This document shows positions 17,000 through 25,556 of a DNA stretch of 64,000 nucleotides, one piece after another (position 1 is the stretch's first letter; each line of letters opens with the position of its first letter). Below the pieces are notes generated by a model that was not told the origin of the DNA, made no database searches, and saw nothing but the letters and a program-made list of their open reading frames with translations. Source of the stretch: Olleya sp. YS (GTDB lineage Bacteria; Bacteroidota; Bacteroidia; Flavobacteriales; Flavobacteriaceae); contig NZ_CP121685.1 in the NCBI RefSeq assembly GCF_029760915.1, positions 2,939,001-3,003,000 on the forward strand, written 5' to 3'. Both the position numbers and the translations under genes were made by a program.

Positions 17000-18916
17000 T
17001 TGACTTTATCTCAATTAAAAAAACAACTAATAGTATTTTTTATAATTGCTTCAACTTTTGTTAATGCTCAAACTAAATATAAAAGCGTTTTACAATCGGA
17101 AGCAGATTTTAATGCATTAAAAACAAATCCAATTACTAACAAATATGGTAATGTTGACGCTTTAAAAGTGGCTTTCGATATAAAAGATAACAAGCTATAT
17201 TTTATAAATAGTAAAACGTTTAAGTATCACTTTAACTTTTGCAAAGGGTATTTAGAAATTCCGGAAAACATCAAACAATTTAATAGTGCAAATTATAAAG
17301 CACAGCATCCTAATAAACGGTTTTTATTAGGAAACATCAATCATTACTTAGCTGATGATTCTTATAATTTAGAACTATCACCAATTGATGAGATGCAAAT
17401 AGAAGACATTAAAATCTTTTATGAAGCCATACAAAAAGCAACGTACTTTAAAACGTTTAATTTCTTTTTAAACACGTCACGATTAGAAAAATTGAAATCG
17501 GTGTTACAAATCCCAACACAATCTGCATCAGATTTGTATGGTAACCAAACCTATCAAGCAGTGAGTACTCATAAGAGTTATGGATGTTTAAAATTTGTAT
17601 CTGTAGACTCGTTAAAACATAACAATATATCTAAGTATGATATTATTGTTATTGACCAACCCATTTTAGAATTACCAATAACTGCAGGTGTTATAACCAC
17701 TATTTTACAAACGCCTTTAAGTCACATTTCTGTTTTAGGAAAAAATCGACAAATACCAATTGCAGCTTATACAAAAGCGATGCAATCTGATATTTTAAAA
17801 GGTTTTGATAACCAATATGTATCGTTTGAAGTCGCTATGGACACTTTTTACATCAAGCCAATCTCAAAAGAACAGTTTGAAAGAAAAACTAAAAAGAAAA
17901 AGAAGGATATTCTATTTCTTGAAAAAAACACAACTGTAAAAACACTTATAAATGCTGACGATTTAAATTCTAAACTAGTCAATACCGTTGGCGGAAAAGC
18001 AGCCAATTTTGGAGTGCTTTATGATTTAGCAAAAAACAATAATTTTAAAGTGCCTGAATCCGCTTTTGCGATTCCGTTTTACTATTATGAAGCACATTTA
18101 AAAGCATCTGGAGCTGATAGAATGGTAAAGGATATGATATATAACTATCGTATCAATCAAGATAAAAACGTGTTAACCGAACAACTAAAAGCCATTCAAA
18201 AAACAATTAAGAAAACACCTATTGATCCAGATTTAATCACAAAAGTAGAAGCAAAAATTATAGAAATTGGAGATTTTAAACGCATGCGCTTTAGAAGCTC
18301 GACAAACGCAGAAGATATTGTTGGGTTTTCTGGTGCAGGTTTATATGATTCTAAAACAGGAATTGTAGGCGACTCTATTAAAACCATTGAAAAAGCCATT
18401 AAAAAGGTATGGTCCAGTCTATGGTACGAACGTGCTTTTTTAGAACGCGAGTATTTTAATATCGATCAAAATAGTATTGCAATGGGTGTTTTAGTACATC
18501 GCTCCTTCCCTAACGAAAAAGCCAATGGTGTAGCTATTACCAAGAATTTATATCGCAAACAGTATTTAGGTAATGTCATAAACGTACAGCTTGGCGAAGC
18601 CAGTGTGGTACAGCCAGAAGATGGTGTTACTTGCGACCAGATTATTTGCTATTCTGGATCATCCTCTAAATTATATAACGACAAACGCATTGTGGAAATC
18701 ATCTCACATTCCAACCTTAATAATGGCGAATTAGTAATGTCTGAAGCAGAAATTATCCACTTGTCTGAACAACTTGAAAAGATCAAAAAACACTATTATT
18801 ATAACGTATATAAATCTAAAAAGAAATATTTAGATTTTGGTTTAGATATCGAGTTTAAATTAATGGATGAGGATAGAAAATTGTATATTAAACAGGTGCG
18901 ATATTTTAACGACTAA
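17000..18916 (+). CDS. Secreted PEP/pyruvate dikinase-type protein with glucan-water-dikinase-like domain order
   Basis: The 638-residue protein starts at TTG, the first residue of a signal peptide (MTLSQLKKQLIVFFIIASTF, then VNAQ). Residues about 30-200 are an unassigned N-terminal domain. Residues about 205-260 hold a swivelling phosphohistidine-type segment, LQTPLSHISVLGKNRQIPIA, with His242 as the likely phosphorylated residue. Residues about 320-638 are a PPDK_N-type ATP-binding domain, with GGKAANFGVL and MRFRSSTNAEDIVGFSGAGL. In PEP synthase and PPDK the ATP domain precedes the His domain. Here the order is reversed, as in plant glucan, water dikinases. Export of an ATP-dependent enzyme would be odd, so it may be cofactor-independent or use a periplasmic donor. 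The true substrate is unknown. Confidence 0.72.
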   Translation: MTLSQLKKQLIVFFIIASTFVNAQTKYKSVLQSEADFNALKTNPITNKYGNVDALKVAFDIKDNKLYFINSKTFKYHFNFCKGYLEIPENIKQFNSANYKAQHPNKRFLLGNINHYLADDSYNLELSPIDEMQIEDIKIFYEAIQKATYFKTFNFFLNTSRLEKLKSVLQIPTQSASDLYGNQTYQAVSTHKSYGCLKFVSVDSLKHNNISKYDIIVIDQPILELPITAGVITTILQTPLSHISVLGKNRQIPIAAYTKAMQSDILKGFDNQYVSFEVAMDTFYIKPISKEQFERKTKKKKKDILFLEKNTTVKTLINADDLNSKLVNTVGGKAANFGVLYDLAKNNNFKVPESAFAIPFYYYEAHLKASGADRMVKDMIYNYRINQDKNVLTEQLKAIQKTIKKTPIDPDLITKVEAKIIEIGDFKRMRFRSSTNAEDIVGFSGAGLYDSKTGIVGDSIKTIEKAIKKVWSSLWYERAFLEREYFNIDQNSIAMGVLVHRSFPNEKANGVAITKNLYRKQYLGNVINVQLGEASVVQPEDGVTCDQIICYSGSSSKLYNDKRIVEIISHSNLNNGELVMSEAEIIHLSEQLEKIKKHYYYNVYKSKKKYLDFGLDIEFKLMDEDRKLYIKQVRYFND

Positions 18917-18974
18917 TGTATTAAAATCCTATATTTTTATGACAATTATCAGCAGGACTGTTTTACAAAAAGTG

Positions 18975-18982
18975 TAAATTTG
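18975..18982 (+). promoter_or_regulatory. Candidate -7 element of deoC (TAAATTTG)
   Basis: TAAATTTG matches TAnnTTTG and ends four bases before the deoC ATG, so the mRNA would be almost leaderless. A matching TTG at -33 is not evident. Confidence 0.45.
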
Positions 18983-18986
18983 ATTT

Positions 18987-19655
18987 ATGAAATTACATCA
19001 ATACATAGATCATACATTACTAAAAGCAACTGCTACAAAAGCAGACATCATTAAACTATGTCAAGAGGCTAAACAACATCAGTTTTTTTCGGTTTGTGTT
19101 AATAGTTGTTATGTAAACTTAGCTAAAGTTGAATTAAAACAAAGCAATGTTAAAGTCTGTAGTGTTATTGGATTTCCGTTAGGAGCTATGAGTACTGCTG
19201 CTAAAGTCGAAGAAACCAAACAAGCACTAAAAGATGGAGCTGATGAAATTGATATGGTTTTAAACATTGGACTTTTAAAAAGTAACGATTTTGAAGCAGT
19301 TTTAAAAGATATTGAAGCGGTAAAAAACCAAATGCCTAACAACGTTTTGAAAGTAATTTTAGAAACCTGTTATTTAAATGAAGAAGAAATCACCAAAGCA
19401 AGTACATTAGCCATAAAAGCAGGCGCAGATTTTATTAAAACATCCACAGGATTTGGTACTGATGGTGCCACGATAAAGGACGTCAAACTAATGAAAAATG
19501 CAATTGGTAATGGTACTACTAAAATAAAAGCATCTGGTGGTATTAGAGATACAAAAACTGCTTTAAAATATATCAATATTGGCGTGCAACGCATAGGTAC
19601 TTCAAACGGAATTGCTATTGTAACTGGCAACGCTTCAACAGGAAATAATTATTAA
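18987..19655 (+). CDS. deoC: Deoxyribose-phosphate aldolase
   Basis: The enzyme cleaves 2-deoxyribose-5-phosphate to glyceraldehyde-3-phosphate and acetaldehyde in deoxynucleoside breakdown. The 222-residue TIM barrel has the Schiff-base lysine Lys151 in DFIKTSTGF. Other family blocks present are IDHTLLKATAT, VCVNSCYV and IGFPLGAMSTAAK, plus KASGGIRD near the C terminus. It is followed 73 bp later by deoD on the same strand, a logical pairing because purine nucleoside phosphorylase supplies the sugar phosphate after mutase action. No deoB is visible in the window. Confidence 0.96.
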   Translation: MKLHQYIDHTLLKATATKADIIKLCQEAKQHQFFSVCVNSCYVNLAKVELKQSNVKVCSVIGFPLGAMSTAAKVEETKQALKDGADEIDMVLNIGLLKSNDFEAVLKDIEAVKNQMPNNVLKVILETCYLNEEEITKASTLAIKAGADFIKTSTGFGTDGATIKDVKLMKNAIGNGTTKIKASGGIRDTKTALKYINIGVQRIGTSNGIAIVTGNASTGNNY

Positions 19656-19728
19656 TTATATAATTTTCCCCTTAGGGAAATGTCCACAAGGACAAAGGAA
19701 ATAACTTTAAATACTTCAAACTTAAAAC

Positions 19729-20427
19729 ATGAGCATACACATAGGAGCCAATTCAGGCGATATTGCAGAAACTATATTATTACCAGGTGATCCTTTACGT
19801 GCAAAATGGATAGCCGAAACGTTTTTAGACAATCCAATTTGCTTCAATGAAGTCAGAGGTATGTTGGGTTATACTGGTACCTATCAAGGTAAACGTGTCT
19901 CTGTTATGGGAACCGGAATGGGTGTACCTAGTATCTCGATATACGCACACGAACTCATCACTCAATTTGGTGTTAAAAACCTAATTCGTGTTGGTAGTTC
20001 TGGCTCATACCAAGAACATGTAAAAATTAGAGACGTTGTTTTAGCTATGGCTGCATCGTCAAACTCTGGTGTTAACGAGTTGCGATTTGGTGGTGCAGAC
20101 TACGCACCTACAGCTAGTTTTGAATTGTTTCAAAAAGCTGTAGAAACTGCAAAAACAAAAAACATCCCAATTAAAGCTGGTAATGTATTTACGTCTGACG
20201 AGTTTTATGCAGATGATTTTGAATCTTACAAAAAATGGAGCAAATTTGGTGTATTGTGTGTCGAAATGGAAACTGCTGGACTATACACGGTTGCTGCAAA
20301 ACATAATGTCAATGCATTATCTATACTAACCATATCAGACTCTTTAGTCACAGGAGAGAAAACAACAAGTAAAGAACGCGAAACTACGTTTAAAGACATG
20401 GTAGAAATTGCTTTAGAACTTGCTTAA
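19729..20427 (+). CDS. deoD: Purine-nucleoside phosphorylase (DeoD type)
   Basis: The enzyme splits purine (deoxy)nucleosides with phosphate into a free base and (deoxy)ribose-1-phosphate. At 232 residues it matches the hexameric, high-molecular-mass bacterial family. Supporting blocks are [51 protein letters not shown] and [11 protein letters not shown] with the nucleoside-binding Glu-Met-Glu, then SDSL. It lies between deoC and a small phosphatase gene that starts 12 bp after its stop. Confidence 0.96.
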   Translation: MSIHIGANSGDIAETILLPGDPLRAKWIAETFLDNPICFNEVRGMLGYTGTYQGKRVSVMGTGMGVPSISIYAHELITQFGVKNLIRVGSSGSYQEHVKIRDVVLAMAASSNSGVNELRFGGADYAPTASFELFQKAVETAKTKNIPIKAGNVFTSDEFYADDFESYKKWSKFGVLCVEMETAGLYTVAAKHNVNALSILTISDSLVTGEKTTSKERETTFKDMVEIALELA

Positions 20428-20439
20428 ACTATATTTAAA

Positions 20440-20952
20440 ATGAAAAAAATAATAGTACTATTTCTTTTACTTAATTGTATAGTATTTTCTGCTGAAGCAC
20501 AACAAGATGAAACAAACCAAACCACAACCTATTACTTTATTCGTCATGCAGAAAAAGACCGTAGTGATGCCACAAATAAAAATCCTGAGTTAACCAGAAA
20601 AGGAAAACGACGTGCTAGACGATGGAAACGTTATTTTAAAAGAAAAAAATTAGATGCCATTTATTCTACCAATTACAAACGTACGTTGGCAACTGCATTC
20701 CCAACTTCTGTAAATAAAAAACTTCCAATAATACTATACAATCCAAGAAATACAGATTATGAAGCGTTTAAAAAACAAACCCAAGGACAAAACGTATTAA
20801 TCGTTGGACATAGCAACACCACTCCAAGCTTTGTTAATGCTATTATTAATCAAAAAAAATATCAAGATATTGATGATACCGTTAACTATAAACTGTTTAT
20901 CATTACCATTTCTAACGGTCAAATTACAGATGAAGTCATCGACATCATTTAA
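20440..20952 (+). CDS. Exported histidine phosphatase family protein
   Basis: The 170-residue protein has a signal peptide (MKKIIVLFLLLNCIVFSAEAQ) and a phosphoglycerate-mutase-like fold. The phosphorylated histidine is His36 in FIRHAEKDR. A second histidine is His124 in IVGHSNTTPSF, and YSTNYKRTLATA matches the conserved arginine loop. It is short, like SixA-type phosphatases. The substrate in the periplasm is unknown, although its closeness to deoD makes a nucleotide or sugar-phosphate ester conceivable. It starts 12 bp after deoD and is probably co-transcribed. Confidence 0.85.
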   Translation: MKKIIVLFLLLNCIVFSAEAQQDETNQTTTYYFIRHAEKDRSDATNKNPELTRKGKRRARRWKRYFKRKKLDAIYSTNYKRTLATAFPTSVNKKLPIILYNPRNTDYEAFKKQTQGQNVLIVGHSNTTPSFVNAIINQKKYQDIDDTVNYKLFIITISNGQITDEVIDII

Positions 20953-20998
20953 AGCTTTAGTTTCAATCATTTTATTTAGCTAAATACCTTAATTTATA

Positions 20999-21006
20999 TA
21001 ACTTTG
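20999..21006 (+). promoter_or_regulatory. Candidate -7 element of smpB (TAACTTTG)
   Basis: TAACTTTG fits TAnnTTTG and ends five bases before the ATG at 21012, giving a very short leader. A TTTAG at about 20975 is near the expected -33 position. Confidence 0.5.
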
Positions 21007-21011
21007 CTCTG

Positions 21012-21470
21012 ATGCAAAAAAAGATTAATATACTTAATAAAAAGGCTAAATTTCAGTATGAAATTTTAGACAAATATACTGCTGGAATTGTTTTAACTGG
21101 TACAGAGATTAAATCTATTAGAAACAGTCAAGCCTCTATTGCAGAGTCGTTTTGTGAGTTTAATGAACAAGGCGAACTGTTTGTAATAAATATGACTGTA
21201 CAAGAGTATGCTTATGGTAATTACTATAACCATAGACCAAAAGCAGAACGCAAACTTCTACTCAATAAAAAAGAACTTAAAAAACTTCAAAAAGAAGTTA
21301 ACACCTCTGGTTTAACTATCATTCCATTACGGTTATTTTTAAATGAAAAGGGCTTAGCAAAACTAGATATAGCATTAGCTAAGGGTAAAAAATTATACGA
21401 TAAGCGTGAAACCATCAAGGACAGAGATAACAAGCGTAACTTAGATCGTATTAAGAAAATTTATAAATAA
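21012..21470 (+). CDS. smpB: SsrA-binding protein SmpB
   Basis: SmpB binds tmRNA and brings it to stalled ribosomes for trans-translation. The 152-residue protein shows the OB-fold signature (YEILDKYTAGIVLTGTEIKS, IRNSQASIAESFC, NYYNHRPKAERKLLL). It also has the basic C-terminal tail (KGKKLYDKRETIKDRDNKRN) that mimics the anticodon side in the ribosome. The tmRNA gene itself is not in this window. The candidate promoter next to the ATG suggests independent transcription from the deo cluster. Confidence 0.96.
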   Translation: MQKKINILNKKAKFQYEILDKYTAGIVLTGTEIKSIRNSQASIAESFCEFNEQGELFVINMTVQEYAYGNYYNHRPKAERKLLLNKKELKKLQKEVNTSGLTIIPLRLFLNEKGLAKLDIALAKGKKLYDKRETIKDRDNKRNLDRIKKIYK

Positions 21471-21575
21471 TTTATAGTTTTTATAACAATTAGCAATAAC
21501 TTAAAGTTATATGTTTGAAGCTAGGCAACCATTGTATAAAAATGTGCGTCTATACTATTAAACAACCAACTTTAA

Positions 21576-24041
21576 ATGAAATATTCTTTTTTTACGCTAT
21601 TTGCTTTTGTCTGTTCGTTATCTTTTGCTCAAATTACAGGAACCGTTACTTCAGACCAAAACCAACCACTTCCAGTCGTTAATATTTTTATAGAAAATAC
21701 TTACACTGGAACTACTACAAACAATGATGGTCAGTATGCTTTAGAATTATCCAAAACAGGAGATTACATCGTAACATTTCAATATTTAGGCTATAAAACG
21801 GTTAAGAAAAGTGTTTCTATTAAAACATTTCCATACGTTTTAGATGTTATTTTATACGAGGAAGATATTAATTTAGACGAAGTAGTTATAAATTCTGATG
21901 AGAATCCAGCAAACGACATTATCAGAAAAACCATTGCCAATCGAAAAGACAACCTCAATAAACTTAAGGCTTATAAAGCCAATTTCTATTCCAGAGGATT
22001 ATTACAATTGGTTGATGTTCCAGAAAAAATATTAGGACAAGAAATTGGTGATTTAGAAGGTGCTTTAGACTCGACCAGAAGTGGTATTGTTTATTTATCC
22101 GAAACCATTTCTAAACTAGAATACTTATCGCCTAAACCAATAAAAGAGACTATTACAGCTTCAAAAATAAGTGGAGACAGTAATGGGTTTAGTTTTAATA
22201 ATGCAACTGATGTCGAATTCAATTTTTACAAAAACACCTTTGAGTTAGGTAGCGAGATTGTCTCGCCAATTGCAGACTTTGCCTTTAATTACTATAGATA
22301 CAAGCTAGTTGGAACATTTTATGACGACTTAGGAAACTTAATAAACAAAATAGAGTTACTTCCAAAACGAGAAAACGACAAAGCGTTTGGTGGCTTTATT
22401 TACGTTATAGAAGATCAATGGAGTTTGTTTGGTGTAGATGTCACCTTAACGGGTCAGCAAGCACAGATTCCAGCAGTAGATATATTTAAAATTAAACAGA
22501 CCTTTACTTACTACGATGCTGAAAAACTATGGGTAAAAACCACACAGTTATTTGATTTTAAATTTGGAATTTTCGGTATTAAAGGTGATGGTCGTTTTAC
22601 AGCAGCTTACAGCGACTATAACTTTAATCCAAATTTTGATAAAAATAATTTTGGAAGAGAAATCCTATCGTTTGAAGATAATGCTAACAAAAAAGATTCG
22701 CTGTTTTGGGAAGACAAAAGACCTGTTCCGTTAACCAATGCAGAGGTTGAAGACTATGTTAGAAAAGACAGTATCCAATTAGTTAGAGAATCAAAACCTT
22801 ATTTAGACTCAATAGATGGTGTGAATAACAAATTTAAATTAGGTAATATTCTAGGTGGTTACAGTTACAACAACTCATACAATAAAACCTATTTTAATAT
22901 TTCCTCTCCTCTCAGTAAAATGGCGTTTAATACTGTCCAAGGATGGAATGGAGCTGTTACTGCCAACTATACAAAACGATATGAAGATAATCAGAAATAC
23001 TTCAACATGTCTTCAACAATCAATTATGGAGCGTCTGATGACAGACTAAGAGCTACAGGACAAATTAATTATAGATTCAATAGAAAAAACAGAGCCTTCA
23101 TATCCTTATCTGGAGGTAGTAAAGTAGAACAATTTAATCCTAGTTTGACCAGTTTAGAGTCATTAAACACGTCCTACTCAAACTTTGCTGAGAAAAACTT
23201 TTTAAAGATTTACGATCGTAGTTACGTACAGTTAAATTATAGTCAAGAATTGGTCAATGGACTGTTTATAAATTCAGCCTTAAGCTATAATCGCAGACAA
23301 CCATTATTTAATACCACAGATCAAACTTGGTATCCGCAAGATAACAGAGATTACACTAGCAATAATCCAGTAGACCCAACTGCTTATGGTGTTGCGTCGT
23401 TTGACACACATAATATCATGAAGTTTAATTTAAATACACGAATTAATTTTGGTCAGAATTATATGAGTTATCCTTTCGGGAAATTTAACATTCCAAATGG
23501 TAAAATACCAACACTATATTTAGGCTACGAAAAAGGGTTTGCAAGTACTAACGACAACTACAATTTTGATCAGTTTAAGGCACAACTCTACCAGAATGTA
23601 AACTTGGGTAACAAAGGGGATTTTACCTACTTTATTAAAGGAGGAGTTTTTAATAACGCAGACAATATTGCCTTTATGGATTACCACCATTTTAATGGTA
23701 ATCAAACCAATGTGGTATTAGATGGTAATTACATCAATAATTTTAAAATCTTACCGTATTATACGTTAAGTACCAATAAGGCTTACGCCGAAATCCATTC
23801 AGAACATAACTTTAAAGGGTATATTTTAAATAAAATCCCTTTATTAAATAAACTTAATTACAACTTGGTTTTAGGGTTTAATGCAGCAGCAACCAAAGAA
23901 AACAAACCATATACCGAATACTCTATTGGATTAAGCAATTTAGGTTGGGGAAAAGTACGTTTTTTACGAGTGGATTATGTTAGAGCGTACCAAGGAAGTG
24001 GTTTGGTTAATGATACCTTTTTATTTGGGTTTAGTTTCTAA
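21576..24041 (+). CDS. DUF5686 / carboxypeptidase-regulatory-like outer-membrane protein
   Basis: The 821-residue protein has a signal peptide (MKYSFFTLFAFVCSLSFAQ) and a CarboxypepD_reg-like domain (residues 20-105, ITGTVTSDQNQPLPVVNIFI). A DUF5686-type region rich in alternating beta strands runs to the C terminus, which ends in an aromatic residue (LFGFSF) as outer-membrane barrels do. The conserved start of the DUF region reads ANDIIRKTIANRKDNLNKL. These proteins are widespread in Bacteroidetes and are thought to sit in the outer membrane; the substrate, if any, is unknown. It is single, with about 105 bp of free sequence upstream. Confidence 0.85.
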   Translation: MKYSFFTLFAFVCSLSFAQITGTVTSDQNQPLPVVNIFIENTYTGTTTNNDGQYALELSKTGDYIVTFQYLGYKTVKKSVSIKTFPYVLDVILYEEDINLDEVVINSDENPANDIIRKTIANRKDNLNKLKAYKANFYSRGLLQLVDVPEKILGQEIGDLEGALDSTRSGIVYLSETISKLEYLSPKPIKETITASKISGDSNGFSFNNATDVEFNFYKNTFELGSEIVSPIADFAFNYYRYKLVGTFYDDLGNLINKIELLPKRENDKAFGGFIYVIEDQWSLFGVDVTLTGQQAQIPAVDIFKIKQTFTYYDAEKLWVKTTQLFDFKFGIFGIKGDGRFTAAYSDYNFNPNFDKNNFGREILSFEDNANKKDSLFWEDKRPVPLTNAEVEDYVRKDSIQLVRESKPYLDSIDGVNNKFKLGNILGGYSYNNSYNKTYFNISSPLSKMAFNTVQGWNGAVTANYTKRYEDNQKYFNMSSTINYGASDDRLRATGQINYRFNRKNRAFISLSGGSKVEQFNPSLTSLESLNTSYSNFAEKNFLKIYDRSYVQLNYSQELVNGLFINSALSYNRRQPLFNTTDQTWYPQDNRDYTSNNPVDPTAYGVASFDTHNIMKFNLNTRINFGQNYMSYPFGKFNIPNGKIPTLYLGYEKGFASTNDNYNFDQFKAQLYQNVNLGNKGDFTYFIKGGVFNNADNIAFMDYHHFNGNQTNVVLDGNYINNFKILPYYTLSTNKAYAEIHSEHNFKGYILNKIPLLNKLNYNLVLGFNAAATKENKPYTEYSIGLSNLGWGKVRFLRVDYVRAYQGSGLVNDTFLFGFSF

Positions 24042-24129
24042 TACATATTCTAAAACAGTAGATATTATTTTATTAAAAATAAATACTAATTTCATTCAAC
24101 TTCAGATATCAAACACTTTTATTAAACCA

Positions 24130-24158
24130 GTCGAAGTAATTAAACGATTTTCATCAAA
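24130..24158. repeat. Short repeat GTCGAAGTA..AAACG..TTTCAT, copy 1
   Basis: This stretch in the 24042-24302 gap matches 24972-25000 closely, with a few substitutions and single-base gaps. Both lie upstream of small genes (24303 and 25009). I see no other structure in this intergenic gap. Confidence 0.45.
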
Positions 24159-24302
24159 GACATTTTAATGTAATTAGAAAAACACCGACACATAACTCAC
24201 TGATTAGGTTGTTTTTAAAAATAAATTTAAAAAAACTATGTTTATAGTTAAGGAGTTTTGTCGACTTAATTGTTATATAAATGAATAATAAAATTAATAA
24301 AT

Positions 24303-24731
24303 ATGAAAACCTCAAATTTTAAACTACTTACAACTCTAACTGCATTGGTCTTACTTATTGTAACATTTTCATCTTGTTCTGATGACGATGAACCAATTGC
24401 TAACATAACCGTTAATGAAGGACCATCTGGAGATATTGGTGGCGATTTTACTGGAAATGGCGGTAATGCTTCTCGAATAATAAGTTGGACAAATAATTTA
24501 ACGACAGCTGACTACAATGCAGATATAACTACAAATGCATCTGGAACATTTAACATCGTAGTCGCAGATTCTGAAGGAACCATAGTGCTTAATAAAACTT
24601 TAAACGGAACAACTGAACCTGATAGTATTGATGGTGTAACTCAAGCAGGAGAACCCGGAAATTGGACTGTTACCATTACTGTTACCTCTTTCAATGGAGA
24701 TGGAAGTTATTCTTTAAGCGAAGGAAATTAA
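24303..24731 (+). CDS. Small hypothetical lipoprotein
   Basis: The 142-residue product starts with a long signal peptide ending FSSC (Cys25), followed by the acidic SDDDEP that Bacteroidetes use to export lipoproteins to the surface. The mature part is beta-rich (ISWTNNLTTADYNADIT, GTFNIVVADSEGTIVL, WTVTITVTSFNGDGSYSL), resembling pre-peptidase or jelly-roll beta sandwiches. No enzyme motif is seen. It may be a surface-exposed binding or structural protein. A strong terminator follows 12 bp after the stop. Confidence 0.7.
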   Translation: MKTSNFKLLTTLTALVLLIVTFSSCSDDDEPIANITVNEGPSGDIGGDFTGNGGNASRIISWTNNLTTADYNADITTNASGTFNIVVADSEGTIVLNKTLNGTTEPDSIDGVTQAGEPGNWTVTITVTSFNGDGSYSLSEGN

Positions 24732-24742
24732 TTAATAATTTG

Positions 24743-24774
24743 AAAGGCTATCTGATAATGATAGCCTTTTTTTT
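24743..24774 (+). terminator. Intrinsic terminator after the small lipoprotein
   Basis: The 10-bp stem AAAGGCTATC/GATAGCCTTT with a 7-nt loop is followed by a T tract. Confidence 0.88.
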
Positions 24775-24787
24775 AAAATAAACTACA

Positions 24788-24849
24788 GCTAACAAAAATT
24801 AGTAATAATTGTTATATCACATGACTACTAATAGCTAATACTGTTAAGC
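24788..24849 (+). other. Imperfect palindrome ending GTTAAGC, possible recombination (attC-like) site A
   Basis: GCTAACA...ATTAG at 24788-24804 can pair imperfectly with the arm that ends CTGTTAAGC at 24849. GTTAAGC fits the GTTRRRY core of integron attC sites. The tract is AT-rich, so chance pairing is possible. It matters because homology between the two pcm ends begins exactly at this GTT. Confidence 0.3.
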
Positions 24850-24869
24850 GAAACTTCAAAAAAACTTAA

Positions 24870-24962
24870 TTAATTCTTATCCTCCAAAAGCGGTACAAAT
24901 TCAGGCTTGACTTTATCAAAAAAATCAGCTAACTTCGTCTGACGTCTGATATAAAACACTTG
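24870..24962 (-). pseudogene. Remnant of a second, divergent pcm 3' end
   Basis: On the minus strand the last 30 codons read QVFYIRRQ..DFFDKV-KPEFVPLLEDKN and a TAA stop. The intact pcm downstream ends LFVRTS..EFGEFRFVPLLEDKN. The final eleven codons and the 3' flank to GTTAARCGAAACT are shared, while the upstream residues are only distantly similar. This is therefore the truncated C terminus of another pcm allele rather than a recent duplicate of the intact gene. It has no start and cannot encode an enzyme. Confidence 0.8.
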
Positions 24963-25000
24963 TACTGAGCTTGTCGAAGTATTAAAACGTTTTCATATCA
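24961..25000. repeat. Short repeat TGTACTGAGCTTGTCGAAGTAT and flank, copy 2
   Basis: The repeat abuts the broken 5' end of the pcm remnant. From 24972 on it matches 24130-24158. It may mark the deletion or insertion junction. Confidence 0.5.
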
Positions 25001-25008
25001 TATAAGTT

Positions 25009-25554
25009 ATGCATAATTACTTACTCATGTGGGAATGGAATTACATATATGGAGCAATCTTAATCAAGGATTTTAATAAAACCTTTGAAGTTATTGAATC
25101 GCTTAAAAAAGACAAGGAATATCCTTTCATTAATACTAATATGTTCAACTTCGGTGAAACTGAAATTCCATATTGCTATGATGATATAATTTTAACATTC
25201 GGAGCTACTTATAAAAATTTCGGCTATGATGAATCGGAATGGAAAATATTTATTTTAAAAATTGAGCATATATTAAGAAGAATAGGTTTTAAAAGTGCTC
25301 AATTTCATGCTTCAGGTGTCTTTGATGACGTAACATTATATTGGCATGATATAAGTGATGCGAGTGATGAAATAAATAAAAACTACCATACTAACGAATA
25401 TGACTTAATAAAAACCAATGAATGGTATTTTGGTTATGGTGAAAGAAATTTACATTTCCCACGATTAAAAACAAAGGATTATCCGAAACTTGAGTTGGTT
25501 TACCCTATTGATTATAAAAAAGATATTATCAGAGAATTTGAAGACCGAATATAG
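25009..25554 (+). CDS. Orphan hypothetical protein, candidate cassette cargo
   Basis: The 181-residue protein is soluble, with no signal peptide or membrane segment. It is rich in aromatic and acidic residues (MHNYLLMWEWNYIYGAILI, then YPFINTNMFNFGETEIPYCY). It has no motif I recognise. The size and composition resemble immunity-type or small stand-alone cargo proteins, but that is only an impression. It lies alone between a pcm remnant and a long palindrome that begins two bases after its stop. This is the usual gene-then-recombination-site order of an integron cassette. Confidence 0.65.
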   Translation: MHNYLLMWEWNYIYGAILIKDFNKTFEVIESLKKDKEYPFINTNMFNFGETEIPYCYDDIILTFGATYKNFGYDESEWKIFILKIEHILRRIGFKSAQFHASGVFDDVTLYWHDISDASDEINKNYHTNEYDLIKTNEWYFGYGERNLHFPRLKTKDYPKLELVYPIDYKKDIIREFEDRI

Positions 25555-25556
25555 CT

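Noticed and set aside
23977-24168. A 63-codon frame overlapping the end of the DUF5686 gene
   Set aside because: It begins inside the barrel-coding region in another frame and runs into AT-rich intergenic DNA, with no features of a real protein.
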